From NCBI GenBank assembly GCA_049515555.1, contig JBEKTY010000013.1, forward strand, positions 12,696 through 76,695: 64,000 bases of DNA, in the 5' to 3' direction. Under the pieces are notes generated by a model. That model had not been told where the DNA came from. It did no database searches and worked only from the letters and a program-made list of their open reading frames with translations. The first letter of the stretch is position 1. Each line of letters begins with the position of its first letter. Shown one piece after another: positions 18,713 through 27,282 of this stretch. This DNA comes from JBEKTY01 sp049515555 (lineage in GTDB: Bacteria > Planctomycetota > Planctomycetia > Pirellulales > Thermoguttaceae). The position numbers were made by a program, and so were the translations under genes.

Positions 18713-19770
18713 ATGCAAAGCCGATGGTTAAGCCTTGTCGCCGGCAGCCTTTTGATCGCGCTCCTGCCGCTGCTGCCCGGCCTGGCGGCCGATTCGGCAG
18801 CCACGCGCGTCAGGGAGAGCAAGGAGAAGGTGGCGCCGCTGGTGACGCTCCGGGCGGAACCGTTCCGCCTCGAGGACGTGCGACTGCTGGACGGCCTGTT
18901 CAAGCACGCCATGGAGCTCGACCGCAAGTACCTGTTGTCGCTGGAGGCCGACCGGCTGCTGCACGTGTTTCGCCTCCGCGCCGGAGTGCCTTCTACGGCC
19001 AAGCCCTATGGCGGGTGGATGGCGCCGGACCATGTCTCGCGGGGCCTGGTCTTCGATCCGAAATGCCGGAAGGAGTATTGCTCGCCCGAGGACAGCTTCT
19101 GGTGCTGCACGGGCACGGGGGTCGAGAATCATGCCAAGTACGGCGACAGCATCTACTTTCGCCAAGGGGCGACGGGGCTCTACGTGAACCTGTTCATCGC
19201 CTCGGAGCTGAGTTGGCAGGCCAAGGGCCTCACGCTTCGTCAAGAGACGAAGTACCCCCAGGAGGGCCGCACCCGGCTGAGCTTCACTTGTGCCAAGCCC
19301 GTCGAGCTGACGCTTCATATCCGACACCCCTATTGGGCCGTTTCGGGCTTCAGGATTCACATCAACGGCGTGGAACAGCCGCTTCAGAACGAGCCGGGCA
19401 GCTACGCCACCGCGGCACGGGAGTGGAGCAGCGGTGATACGGTGGAAGTTGCCATGCCTTTCACGCTGCGTACGGAGGCTTTTCGCGACAATCCGCGGCG
19501 GGTTGCCTTCCTTCGCGGTCCGCTGGTGCTCTGTGCCGGCACCAAGGGGCCGGTGGCGGTGCTCCTTGCCCTGCCGTCGCAGCCGAAGAAGGGCGGATCG
19601 TTGATAGTCTGAAGCCTGTGCCCGGCAAGCCATCTACCTTCACCGGAAGGCCGCAAGTGCTGCGCATCTCGAAGGGGCTCAACGCTCCGGACGTGACGCT
19701 TGAACCGCTCTACCGTATGCACGGGGACCGGAGCTACACCGTCTACTGGGACGTGACGAAGCCGAACTGA
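18713..19770 (+). pseudogene. Broken GH127 beta-L-arabinofuranosidase (internal deletion plus frameshift)
   Basis: The first open frame (18713-19612) has a signal peptide, then the GH127 start PFRLEDVRLLDGLFKHAMEL and YGGWMAPDHV. It jumps at about residue 105-123 to the late motif DSFWCCTGTGVENHAKYG. The ~250-300 residues normally between, including the catalytic-site glutamate and one zinc cysteine of the family, are absent. The frame then ends early at 19612, and the true C-terminus (IVDSLKPVPGKPSTFTGRPQ...YTVYWDVTKPN) continues in another frame to TGA 19768-19770, so a frameshift lies at about 19540-19595. GH127 enzymes are usually 600 residues or more. The intact neighbour is a GH51-like enzyme. 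Confidence 0.85.
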
Positions 19771-19777
19771 CGTGCAC

Positions 19778-20482
19778 CTACAGTGCGCAGCACCGCACGG
19801 GCCGCTTTGCGGCCGGCGAAAGCTGTCCGTGTTGCTCTGCCAGCAAGTCTTCGAGCATGCAATGCATGTCGGTCACCGCCTCCAGCACGCCCTGGATCAG
19901 CGACCCGGCCTTGGAATCCAGGCAGTCCGTGTGCCGCTCGACCAGGGCCTGGCAAGCCTGCGCCACGGCGGACAGCGGCCGGCGCACGTCTCGCGACAGG
20001 ACCTGCACCAGGAGCTCGGTGCCTTGCACCAGTCGCTCCTGCTCCCGGGCCTGCCGCGTGTTGGCTTCCAGCAGTAGCTCGTGCCGCGCCAGCAGGTCCT
20101 TGTGCTCCAGCGCCTTGCAGATCAACACGGCCAGGTGCGCCTCGTTGCAGGGCTTGCTCAGGAAATTCGACACGCCGCCCTCGTTGATGGCCCGGGCCAA
20201 AGTCGCCGTGTCGGCATAGCCGCTCAACAGGATGCGGACGATCTCGGGACGGTTGCCGGCGACCCAGGCGAACAAGTCCGTGCCCGACATGCCGGGCATC
20301 CGCTCGTCGGCCACGACGACGTCCACGCCGCAGCGCATCAACAGGCTGACCGCCTCTTCGCCCGAGCGGGCCGTGTAAAGCTGATAGGGCTGCTTCTGCA
20401 GCATCCGCGCCAGGCAATGCAAGACCTCCGTGTCGTCGTCGACCAGCAGCACGGTGTGCGTGGGAAGGTTGGGACTGCTCAT
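19778..20482 (-). CDS. Response regulator with a degenerate histidine-kinase-like tail
   Basis: A 234-residue protein. Residues 10-125 form a receiver domain: acidic DDD near residue 15, phosphoacceptor Asp in VVVADERMPGMSG, Ser/Thr in ILLSGYAD, and Lys in NFLSKPC. The ADERMPGMSG form is typical of receivers linked to RpfG or hybrid kinases. Residues ~155-215 resemble the HisKA dimerisation helix (VLSRDVRRPLSAVAQACQAL), but the phosphorylatable histidine of the H-box is missing and there is no ATPase domain. It may therefore act as a phosphorelay or dimerisation partner. It is divergent from the NtrC-like gene upstream of the gas vesicle genes, so a regulatory link is possible but unproved. 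Confidence 0.82.
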   Translation of the reverse strand: MSSPNLPTHTVLLVDDDTEVLHCLARMLQKQPYQLYTARSGEEAVSLLMRCGVDVVVADERMPGMSGTDLFAWVAGNRPEIVRILLSGYADTATLARAINEGGVSNFLSKPCNEAHLAVLICKALEHKDLLARHELLLEANTRQAREQERLVQGTELLVQVLSRDVRRPLSAVAQACQALVERHTDCLDSKAGSLIQGVLEAVTDMHCMLEDLLAEQHGQLSPAAKRPVRCCAL

Positions 20483-21029
20483 GTGGCACCTGATTTACGA
20501 AGGCATGAAGGCTCCCACAAATGAAATGTAACTCACGCGGCGTGGCCGGCGGCGGAATCGCGGCGGCCCGGCGCGCGGTCGCGCCGATCGTGGCCGGGGC
20601 GCCCCCCGCCGCGTCTCAGGCGCGCGTGGGCCGCTGTGACCGGGCGTCGCAGGCCAGCCGGAGTTTTCCGGCCCTGTCAACCTTGCCGGCCGGGCACGCC
20701 GATAACAGTGGCGCGCCGCGTGCCACTGCTGGCTTGTCCAGCAGTGTGAGCAGCACCGCCGGACAAGCCGGCAGTGGCGCCGGCGCGGCATCCGGCGCTT
20801 AGCGCGACCGCCGGTCGCACGTGTGACGCGCGGCCGCGACCCGGCGTCGCGCGCCCCGCACCAAACAAGGCTTTAGCCACGATTCTTGCCCTGGCCGGCC
20901 GGCGCCGTGGGCAGCTATAATTCCGCCCGCTTTGAAATGATGCGAACCGCAACGGCAGGAAAAGGGGTCGGATCATTCCTGGCCGCGAACAAGACAATTC
21001 CGCCGGGCGCAATTCGGGAGACGATTGTC
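20483..21029. other. Divergent intergenic region, very GC-rich, with a palindromic element
   Basis: About 550 bases between the divergent regulator genes. It contains the CTGCTGGCTTGTCCAGCAG palindrome at 20720-20780, an unusually CpG-rich stretch (about 20620-20870), and at 20958-20980 a half-element (AAAAGGGGTCGGATCATTCC) related to the palindrome at 33300. An in-frame extension of the + strand gene reaches 20886 but has no supporting start signal. I see no convincing promoter. Confidence 0.5.
20720..20780. repeat. GCCACTGCTGGCTTGTCCAGCAGTG palindromic element (intergenic copy)
   Basis: The left arm TGCCACTGCTGGCTTGTCCA and the diverged right arm GGACAAGCCGGCAGTGGC frame a loop of about 20 bases. 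Other copies are at 22565-22629, 23364-23455, 32622-32740, 33778-33843 and 61215-61277. Each arm is itself a small palindrome (CTGCTGG...CCAGCAG). Confidence 0.88.
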
Positions 21030-22481
21030 ATGGAAGCCTCGCACGTGCTTGTCGTTCACAACGAGCCCGCCCTGCGCCGCCTGGTGGCCGAGGCGCTGGG
21101 CCATGACGGCCTGCGGGTGTCGGCCGCCGCCAGCGGCGCCGAGGGCTTGTCGATCTTGAAACGCGAGCGGGTCCACGTGCTCGTGGCGAGCCTGGGCACG
21201 CTGGACATGGGTTACGAGCTGGTCCGCCAGGCGGCCACCATCCATCCGCTGCTGGCGGTGGTGCTGTTGGTCGACCCCGCGCGGCGCGAGCCTGCGCCGC
21301 CGCGCGCCACACCCGGGCCGGTGTACTACCTGTCGCTGCCCGTCACGCGGGATTCGTTGCGGGCGGCCATTCGCGGGGCGCTGGCGCGGCAGATGCCGCG
21401 GCCAGAGGGCCGGCCCGCCGGCGGCGCGCCGGTCGGGGCGGCCGGCAACGGCGCCGGCCAGCCCATCGTCGCCGCCAGTCCGGCCATGCGCGAGATCCTC
21501 ACACTGGTCGAGCGCTGCGCGCCGACCGACGCCCCGGTCCTGATCTACGGCGAGCCCGACACGGGCAAGGAGCTGATCGCCCGCGAGATCCATCGCCGCA
21601 GCTGGCGGGCCGGCGGGCCGCTGGTCCGCGTGGCCTGCGAGGCGATCTGCGAATCCGACCTGGCCGAAGCCCTGGCCGGCGGCCGGCCCGACGCGGACCG
21701 CGCCGCGGGCGCGCCCCGCACGCTGCTGGAGCAGGCCCGCGAAGGCACCCTGCTGCTGAAAGACGTGGCCGCCTTGCCGCGCTGGGCCCAAGCCCGGCTG
21801 CTGGACGGAATTCAGCAGGAGCCGCGGCGCCGCGCCGACGCCGCCGGCCACGCCGCGGCCGGCGTGCGGCTGATCGCCTCCAGCACAACCGACCTGCATA
21901 CCGGCGCCGCACAGCGCGTCGTCGTGCCCAGCCTGTATCATTACCTGGCCGTAGTCGAGATCCACGTGCCGCCGCTGCGGCACCGCGGGCAAGACATCCG
22001 GCCGCTGGCCGAGCACTATACCGCCGCCGCCAACGCCATGCGTACCCGCGACGGCAGCCGCAACCCCTGCCGCTTGAGCGAAGACGCCTTTCAGTGCCTG
22101 CTGGAGTACGATTGGCCGGGCAACATCCTGCAACTGGCCAGCGTGGTAACGCATGCCGTGCTGCTGGCCGACGAGGAGGAGATCACGCGGGCCAGATTCG
22201 CCGCCTCGCTGGGCGAGCTGGGCCCGCGCGACGACGCCGAGACGATCTCGGTGCCGCTGGCCGGCGGCCTGAAGCAGATCGAGCGCCGCGTGATCGAGGC
22301 CGTGATCGATCGCTGCCGGGGCAACAAGGCGGCGGCCGCGCGGGCCCTGGGCCTGCACCGGCGGACCCTGTATCGCCTGTTGCAGGATCACCGCTCGGCC
22401 AAGAAGGGCAGCCCCCCATTGCCGCTCATTTTCAGTCCCGGTGTCGGCCCCATGCAGGCCGCCGCGGTCGGGCCGGCATAG
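21030..22481 (+). CDS. NtrC-family-like regulator with disabled receiver and AAA+ motifs
   Basis: A 483-residue protein with receiver, AAA+ and Fis-type DNA-binding domains. In the receiver (1-120) the phosphoacceptor position holds Ser54 (VLVASLGTLDMGYEL). In the AAA+ domain the Walker A is GEPDTGKE (near residue 174) but Walker B reads GTLLLKDVAALP, lysine replacing the first acidic residue. The GAFTGA loop that contacts sigma-54 is missing, and the arginine-finger region reads VVPSLYHYL. The C-terminal HTH (NKAAAARALGLHRRTLYRLL) is intact. It should therefore bind DNA but probably cannot remodel sigma-54 polymerase. ATG 21030 gives a domain-length start. It faces the gas vesicle genes and is a candidate regulator of them. 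Confidence 0.8.
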   Translation: MEASHVLVVHNEPALRRLVAEALGHDGLRVSAAASGAEGLSILKRERVHVLVASLGTLDMGYELVRQAATIHPLLAVVLLVDPARREPAPPRATPGPVYYLSLPVTRDSLRAAIRGALARQMPRPEGRPAGGAPVGAAGNGAGQPIVAASPAMREILTLVERCAPTDAPVLIYGEPDTGKELIAREIHRRSWRAGGPLVRVACEAICESDLAEALAGGRPDADRAAGAPRTLLEQAREGTLLLKDVAALPRWAQARLLDGIQQEPRRRADAAGHAAAGVRLIASSTTDLHTGAAQRVVVPSLYHYLAVVEIHVPPLRHRGQDIRPLAEHYTAAANAMRTRDGSRNPCRLSEDAFQCLLEYDWPGNILQLASVVTHAVLLADEEEITRARFAASLGELGPRDDAETISVPLAGGLKQIERRVIEAVIDRCRGNKAAAARALGLHRRTLYRLLQDHRSAKKGSPPLPLIFSPGVGPMQAAAVGPA

Positions 22482-22564
22482 CGGCCCAAGACGGCCGTCG
22501 TAGGATGGTGATAACTCGGCCGCGCCCGGCGGAATCCGAATTCCCCGTTCCTGTGCCAGGCGCC

Positions 22565-22629
22565 GGGTGCCACTGCTGGCTTGTCCAGCAGTGCCTCTCA
22601 CACTGCTGGACAAGCCAGCAGTGGCACCC
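22565..22629. repeat. GCCACTGCTGGCTTGTCCAGCAGTG palindromic element
   Basis: A well-conserved copy: the left arm begins GGGTGCCACTGCTGGCTTGT and the right arm ends CAAGCCAGCAGTGGCACCC. The arms are complementary over about 29 bases around a short loop. It lies between the regulator and the conserved hypothetical gene and could act as a terminator-like hairpin, but there is no T-run. Confidence 0.9.
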
Positions 22630-22722
22630 GGCGTGGCCGTGCTGCCCTGGCCCGGTTGCCGCCCGGAGCGGCGCGAGATATGCTTTCTGTGAAGCCCGGC
22701 GCGGCGAGATGGCCCGACCACC

Positions 22723-23331
22723 GTGAAACGCCTGATTGTCATTTCCGTGATCCACACTGCGGCCGACCTGGGGTCGCTGGCCGAGTCGGTCCGCGCCCGC
22801 CACGTCGAGCGTTTCGGGGCCGAGGGCTGGGAGCGGCGGCAGCGGGCCGTCGAGGAGTTGTGGAAAGACACGCGGCGGGCCATCGACGCGCTGAGCCTGG
22901 ATTTCCGGCTGCTGCGCCTGTACCAGGACGGGCTGCCGGTCTGCGGCCAGGAGGAGCGCATGGTGCGCGAGTTGGCGGCGGTGGGCAGCCTGAACCACCA
23001 GTTGCTCCTGGAGCTGATGGGCCGGGGCGCGGCCCTGGTCGGCACGGAAGATCCGCAATTGCTCATCCGCGAATATCAACAGCAGCGCCGCCGGTTTGAG
23101 GCCCCGGCCGGCGGCGCGACGGCCGGCGGCCCCATGGCCGCCGGCTGCTCGCCCGGCGAAGAGGCCGAACTGCTGGCCGCCCGCGATCGCTTCATCGCCG
23201 CGCGGATCGCCGCCACGCTGCAGGAGGGCGAGACCGGCCTGCTGTTCCTGGGCGCGGCACACCGCCTGGACGCAATCGAGACGCTCGCGGCGTCGGGCAT
23301 TCAAGTGCAAACGCTCCGCCGCGCCGGCTGA
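22723..23331 (+). CDS. Conserved hypothetical protein upstream of gvpA
   Basis: A 202-residue cytoplasmic-looking protein with a GTG start. The N-terminus KRLIVISVIHTAADLGSLA suggests a beta strand and loop of a Rossmann-like or nucleotide-binding fold. The middle is helical (EELWKDTRRAIDALSLDFRL). The C-terminus TLQEGETGLLFLGAAHRLDA has a pattern I have seen in hypothetical proteins of several phyla, but I cannot assign a function. A Gly/Ala-rich loop (PAGGATAGGPMAAG) lies near residue 130. It is co-oriented with the gas vesicle genes but separated from gvpA by nearly 600 bases, so it may be an independent unit. Confidence 0.65.
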   Translation: MKRLIVISVIHTAADLGSLAESVRARHVERFGAEGWERRQRAVEELWKDTRRAIDALSLDFRLLRLYQDGLPVCGQEERMVRELAAVGSLNHQLLLELMGRGAALVGTEDPQLLIREYQQQRRRFEAPAGGATAGGPMAAGCSPGEEAELLAARDRFIAARIAATLQEGETGLLFLGAAHRLDAIETLAASGIQVQTLRRAG

Positions 23332-23906
<575 letters not shown>

Positions 23907-24125
23907 ATGGCCAAGATTCAGAAGTCCATGGATTCTTCGAGTCTGTCGGAAGTCGTGGACCGGATTTTGGACAAGGGCATCGTGATCGATGCCTTCGTGA
24001 AGGTTTCGCTGGTCGGCATCGAATTGCTGTCGATCGAGGCCCGCGTGGTCGTGGCCAGCGTCGAGACGTACTTGAAGTACGCCGAGGCGATCGGCCTGAC
24101 GGCCAGCGCGGCGACGCCGGCCTAA
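23907..24125 (+). CDS. gvpA: Gas vesicle structural protein GvpA
   Basis: A 72-residue major shell protein that polymerises into the ribs of the gas vesicle wall. The sequence SSLSEVVDRILDKGIVIDAF followed by VKVSLVGIELLSIEARVVVA contains the family's helix-strand-strand-helix core, including the characteristic DRILDKGIVID and GIELL..EARVV motifs. The C-terminal YLKYAEAIGLTASAA is also typical. ATG 23907 gives the standard family length; a GGGTTA stretch lies just upstream. It is the first gene of the gas vesicle genes and is followed by a long stem-loop, which would favour a high gvpA transcript level over the downstream accessory genes. Confidence 0.96.
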   Translation: MAKIQKSMDSSSLSEVVDRILDKGIVIDAFVKVSLVGIELLSIEARVVVASVETYLKYAEAIGLTASAATPA

Positions 24126-24147
24126 GTGCGGCGCTTCCTTCCCCTTG

Positions 24148-24225
24148 TTTACAGGGAGAGCGGCGGCGGCGGCGATCGTCGCCTAGGGCCTGCTGGGAAC
24201 GAGCCTCGCCGCCGCTCCCTGTAAA
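24148..24225 (+). terminator. Stem-loop after gvpA, possible attenuator or partial terminator
   Basis: TTTACAGGGAG at 24148-24158 pairs with CTCCCTGTAAA at 24215-24225, and the adjoining CGGCGGCGG pairs with CCGCCG, giving a stem near 20 bp around a loop of about 35 bases. A second small hairpin (CTGCCC-GAAAA-GGGCAG) lies at 24291-24307. There is no T-run, so termination would be partial or the stem may protect the gvpA mRNA 3' end. In other organisms gvpA is made in large excess over accessory proteins, which such a structure would help achieve (inference). Confidence 0.5.
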
Positions 24226-24328
24226 TGAACCGCGTGCACCAGCCCGCGCGGTGGAATCGCGGAACGTGCCGCTGCACCCACCCCCAACGCTGCCCGAAAA
24301 GGGCAGGAAACGGATAAGGAGACAAATC

Positions 24329-24646
24329 ATGACAGTTTTTTCCGACGCCTTCGTTCGGCTGCGGCAGGAGCTCGATCAATCGCACGAGAGCCGCCGCAAG
24401 CTGCTGGAAGACATCCGCCACGACGTTCGCGAGATGGCCCGCCAGACCACCAGCCGCCTGACGGCGGAGGGCAGCCAGCGGCGGACCGAGTTTACGGCCA
24501 TGATCGACGACCTGCGGGGCAAGATCAACCAGCAGGCCGAGCAGACACGAGGACAGCTCGCCGGGTTGGCCGCCGATCTTCACCAGGGCGGGGCGGTTTT
24601 CAGCCGCCGCCAGCCACTGCGGTCGCGGAACTCCCGAAATCGCTAA
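24329..24646 (+). CDS. Small coiled-coil protein of the gas vesicle locus
   Basis: A 105-residue protein, start ATG 24329 with AAGGAG 7 bases upstream; a much longer open frame to 23891 is only a shadow. Residues ~5-88 are charged and helical with heptad-like spacing (LRQELDQSHESRRKLLEDIR, then MIDDLRGKINQQAEQTRGQL), giving a probable coiled coil. The tail is basic (SRRQPLRSRNSRNR). I do not recognise a named Gvp family; similar short coiled-coil proteins (such as GvpQ/GvpR/GvpT) occur between gvpA and gvpN in other clusters. It lies 22 bases before gvpN, so it is probably co-transcribed. Confidence 0.7.
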   Translation: MTVFSDAFVRLRQELDQSHESRRKLLEDIRHDVREMARQTTSRLTAEGSQRRTEFTAMIDDLRGKINQQAEQTRGQLAGLAADLHQGGAVFSRRQPLRSRNSRNR

Positions 24647-24667
24647 CAGCGGAAGGCACATTCGGCC

Positions 24668-25711
24668 ATGGGCGCGCTTGATTCAGGAAGCAACGGCAGG
24701 GGCGGCAACGGCGTCTCGGCGGTGCTGCGGACGGATTACCAGCCGGCGGCCGGCACCGCCCCGTGCCCGCCCGTGTGGCCCGAGCCCAGCGAGCATTTCG
24801 TCCTCACTCCGCAACTGGAAGAACTCGTGGGCCGGGCCCTGGGCTACCTGCGGGCCGGCTACCCCATCAACCTGGCCGGCCCGGCCGGCACCGGCAAGAC
24901 CACCCTCGCCTTGCACCTGGCCGCCCAACTCCGCCGGCCGGTTACGCTCATTCACGGCGACGACGAGTTCGGCAGCTCCGACCTGGTCGGCAACGACCGC
25001 GGCTACCGCAAGAGCAAGTTGGTCGATAACTTCATCCACTCGGTCGTCAAGACCGAGGAGACGATGCGGACCCTGTGGATGGACAACCGCCTGACGACCG
25101 CCTGCCGCTACGGCCACGTACTGGTCTACGACGAGTTCACCCGCAGCCGCCCGGAGGCCAATAACGTGCTGCTGAGCGTGTTGGGCGAGGGGCTGCTGAA
25201 CCTGCCCGGGCGCTGCAACGGCGGCGACGGCTACCTGAGCGTGCATCCCAGCTTCCGCGCCATCTTTACCTCCAATCCGCAGGAATACGCCGGCGTGCAC
25301 AAGAGCCAGGACGCCCTGTGGGACCGGCTGATCACCATCTACATGGACCATTACGACCGGCGGAGCGAGGCGGCGATTACCGCCGCTGCGGGCGGCGTGT
25401 CCCTCAAGATGGCCGAGCAGATCGTGGACCTGGTCCACGTCTTTCGCCGCCGGGACCCCACCGGCCAGCACCCCAGCATGCGGGCCGGGATCATGATCGC
25501 CAAGGTCCTGGCCGCCGAGGGCCTCGCCTGCGACGCCGGCCATCCGCTGGTGGTCAACATCTGCCGCGACGTGCTGCACCTGGGTCATCCCGGCAATAAG
25601 AGCGGCCGCGGCGCAATCGCGCCCGATGAATTCCGGGCGATGCTGGAGAAGATCTGGGCGGGCCGGACGCTCGCCAAGCAAGAAGAGCCGCAGGAAGAGG
25701 TGCTCCTATGA
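24668..25711 (+). CDS. gvpN: Gas vesicle AAA+ ATPase GvpN
   Basis: A 347-residue MoxR-type AAA+ ATPase required for gas vesicle assembly or enlargement. Walker A is GPAGTGKTT at residues 71-79; Walker B is VLVYDEFTRSRPEANNVLLS at about 155; a sensor-1 region follows (FRAIFTSNPQEYAGVHKSQD). The first 40 residues are a variable, glycine/proline-rich extension. The DEFTRSRPE..N motif and the HGDDEFGSSDLVG loop are diagnostic of GvpN within the MoxR clade. Its stop overlaps the start of the next gene (ATGA), showing translational coupling. Confidence 0.96.
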   Translation: MGALDSGSNGRGGNGVSAVLRTDYQPAAGTAPCPPVWPEPSEHFVLTPQLEELVGRALGYLRAGYPINLAGPAGTGKTTLALHLAAQLRRPVTLIHGDDEFGSSDLVGNDRGYRKSKLVDNFIHSVVKTEETMRTLWMDNRLTTACRYGHVLVYDEFTRSRPEANNVLLSVLGEGLLNLPGRCNGGDGYLSVHPSFRAIFTSNPQEYAGVHKSQDALWDRLITIYMDHYDRRSEAAITAAAGGVSLKMAEQIVDLVHVFRRRDPTGQHPSMRAGIMIAKVLAAEGLACDAGHPLVVNICRDVLHLGHPGNKSGRGAIAPDEFRAMLEKIWAGRTLAKQEEPQEEVLL

Positions 25712-25980
25712 AGGCCAAGCCCCGCCGAGGTTTGCACGAAATCCGGACCCGCAGCGGCCTGGCCGCCCACGAGGACAACCCGCAGCGCACGTTCCTCCGC
25801 GTGGCCAGCATCGAGCTGAAGAAGACCCTGTGCCGCAGAGTGCGCGACGCCGCGCGGAAACGGGCCGCGGAAATGGACGCCAAGATCGCCGAGCTGGAGC
25901 GGGAGAAAACCCGGCTGCTGGCGACCGGCGCGGCCAGTTCCGAACCCCTGTCCCGCAACGGCTTCGCCCTGAAATACTGA
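25708..25980 (+). CDS. Small basic gas vesicle-cluster protein
   Basis: A 90-residue protein overlapping gvpN by four bases. The N-terminus KPRRGLHEIRTRSGLAAHED is highly basic, the middle is a short helix rich in Arg/Lys/Glu (RRVRDAARKRAAEMDAKIAELEREK), a probable coiled coil, and the end is NGFALKY. The HEIRTRSG start and a terminal GF..KY/RY pattern are shared, from memory, with unnamed proteins in gas vesicle clusters of delta-proteobacteria. Function is unknown. Coupling to gvpN suggests a shared role in assembly. Confidence 0.75.
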   Translation: MKAKPRRGLHEIRTRSGLAAHEDNPQRTFLRVASIELKKTLCRRVRDAARKRAAEMDAKIAELEREKTRLLATGAASSEPLSRNGFALKY

Positions 25981-26017
25981 GGCCGCCCACAATGCCCGCC
26001 ACGAAAAGGCCATCGCC

Positions 26018-26323
26018 ATGACGACCCAAGAGCTTGCGGACCACCGCCCCACGCTGGTCGACGCCCAGGCCGCGGTGCGCCGCTTCCTCAAACAGGCACT
26101 GCCGGGCGTCCGCCGCGTCGACGTCATCAAGGTCCTGCCCTTCGACTCCGGCGACGGGGCCTGGGAGGCGGAGGCCGTGGTCTGGCAGCCCAACGCCACC
26201 ATCCAATCGCTGGGCCTGGCGACCCGCCGACCCGTGCTCGACCAAAGCTGCTACCAACTCCGGCTGGACCGGCATCTCAACGTGATCGCCTACGAGACCG
26301 CCGCGGGGCACGGTGTATCATGA
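26018..26323 (+). CDS. gvpO: Gas vesicle protein GvpO
   Basis: A 101-residue protein. The pattern WEAEAVVWQP..., then the proline-containing RRPVLDQSCYQLRLDRHLNV and IAYE, matches the GvpO family fold, in which a strand-rich C-terminal half follows an N-terminal helix (DAQAAVRRFLKQALPGVRRV). In archaea GvpO is an accessory protein affecting gvpA transcript stability. Here it sits between the coiled-coil protein and gvpF, 37 bases after the preceding stop. The usual tryptophan-rich core is reduced, so the assignment rests on overall pattern and position. Confidence 0.8.
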   Translation: MTTQELADHRPTLVDAQAAVRRFLKQALPGVRRVDVIKVLPFDSGDGAWEAEAVVWQPNATIQSLGLATRRPVLDQSCYQLRLDRHLNVIAYETAAGHGVS

Positions 26324-26373
26324 GGCCCCCTCGCGCCCAGTTTCCCCCGGGGTACCCCTTCACGCCAAGGAAA

Positions 26374-26396
26374 GTAGCAGGCACACTCCGTGTGCC
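26374..26396. repeat. Half-copy of the GTAGCAGGCACACTCCGTGTGCC element
   Basis: A single arm (starting GTAGCAGGCACACTCCGTGT) lies in the short gap between gvpO and gvpF without its partner arm. It matches the outer arms of the elements at 1554-1631 and 38998-39075, and shows that unpaired remnants also persist. Confidence 0.75.
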
Positions 26397-26439
26397 CTCC
26401 GCCATCCCTTTGTTCACGGCCCGATAAGGAGAACGCCGC

Positions 26440-27198
26440 GTGGCCATTGCCTCTGCCCCCAGTCAAACCGGTTGGTATCTTTACGGAATCACGGTCGCCG
26501 GCGCAGTCGACGGCATGGCCGGCCTGTCCGGGGCCGCGGTCGAAGCGATCGTCGAGGGCGGCCTGGCGGCCGTCGTCAGCCCGCTGGGCGCGGAGCGGAT
26601 CCGGCCCAACCGGGCGAACCTGGCCGCCCACCACCGGGTGTTGCGCGATCTGGCCCGGCAGCGGCCCGTACTGCCCGTGGTCTTCGGCACCGTCACCGGC
26701 AGCGACGAGGACCTGCGGCGGCTGTTGCGGCGGAATCGCGAGGCCTTGGCCGCCTCGCTCGACCGACTCCGCGAAAAGGTCGAAATGGGCCTGAAGGTCT
26801 ATTGGGACCTGCCCAACGTCTTCGATTACTTCGTGGCCACCCACCAGGAGCTGGAGGGGATGCGCAACCGCTTGTTCCGGCCGGGCCGCACGCCCACGAT
26901 CGAGGAAAAGGTCGAGCTGGGCGAGCGATTCGCCGGTCTGCTCCAGCAGGCCCGCCGCCGGCATACCGAGCGCGTAATCAAGGCCCTCGGCCCCTACTGC
27001 GTCGAAGTACGCACCATCGACCCGGGCGAGGAACGCCTGATTATGAAACTGGCCTGCCTGGTGCATGGCCGGCAACAGACGTGGTGGGAGGAGGGAGTAC
27101 GGCAGGCGGCCCTGCTCTTCGACGACCACTACCGCTTCGACTTGAACGGTCCGTGGCCGCCCTATAACTTCGCCGACGTGGATCTGACCTTGACCTAG
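26440..27198 (+). CDS. gvpF: Gas vesicle protein GvpF/GvpL (copy 1)
   Basis: A 252-residue GvpF/L-family protein with a GTG start preceded by AAGGAG. The N-terminal ferredoxin-like domain begins TGWYLYGITVAGAV; the middle has the conserved RPVLPVVFGTVTGSDEDLRR; the C-terminus has GPWPPYNFADVDLT, the family's GPWPPYsF ending. GvpF/L proteins bind GvpA subunits during wall assembly and are minor wall components. This is the only one of three paralogues in the window with no visible repeat insert, so it is the best reference for the others. A repeat palindrome follows its stop at once. Confidence 0.93.
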   Translation: MAIASAPSQTGWYLYGITVAGAVDGMAGLSGAAVEAIVEGGLAAVVSPLGAERIRPNRANLAAHHRVLRDLARQRPVLPVVFGTVTGSDEDLRRLLRRNREALAASLDRLREKVEMGLKVYWDLPNVFDYFVATHQELEGMRNRLFRPGRTPTIEEKVELGERFAGLLQQARRRHTERVIKALGPYCVEVRTIDPGEERLIMKLACLVHGRQQTWWEEGVRQAALLFDDHYRFDLNGPWPPYNFADVDLTLT

Positions 27199-27222
27199 TG
27201 TAGTATCAGTCGAGAAATAACC

Positions 27223-27268
27223 TGGGGACTGTCCCAATCTTAGTTCGACGAAAATGGGACTGTCCCCT
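27223..27268. repeat. GGGGACTGTCCC...AAAATGGGACTGTCCCC palindromic element before gvpG
   Basis: Arms GGGGACTGTCCCAATCTTAG (27223 on) and CGAAAATGGGACTGTCCCC (to 27268) occupy the gap between gvpF and gvpG and end 14 bases before the gvpG start codon. Other copies are at 51151-51212, 59334-59406 and 62484-62546, with half-copies at 32211-32235 and 57218-57232. Confidence 0.85.
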
Positions 27269-27282
27269 TCCGAAGTGTGACC

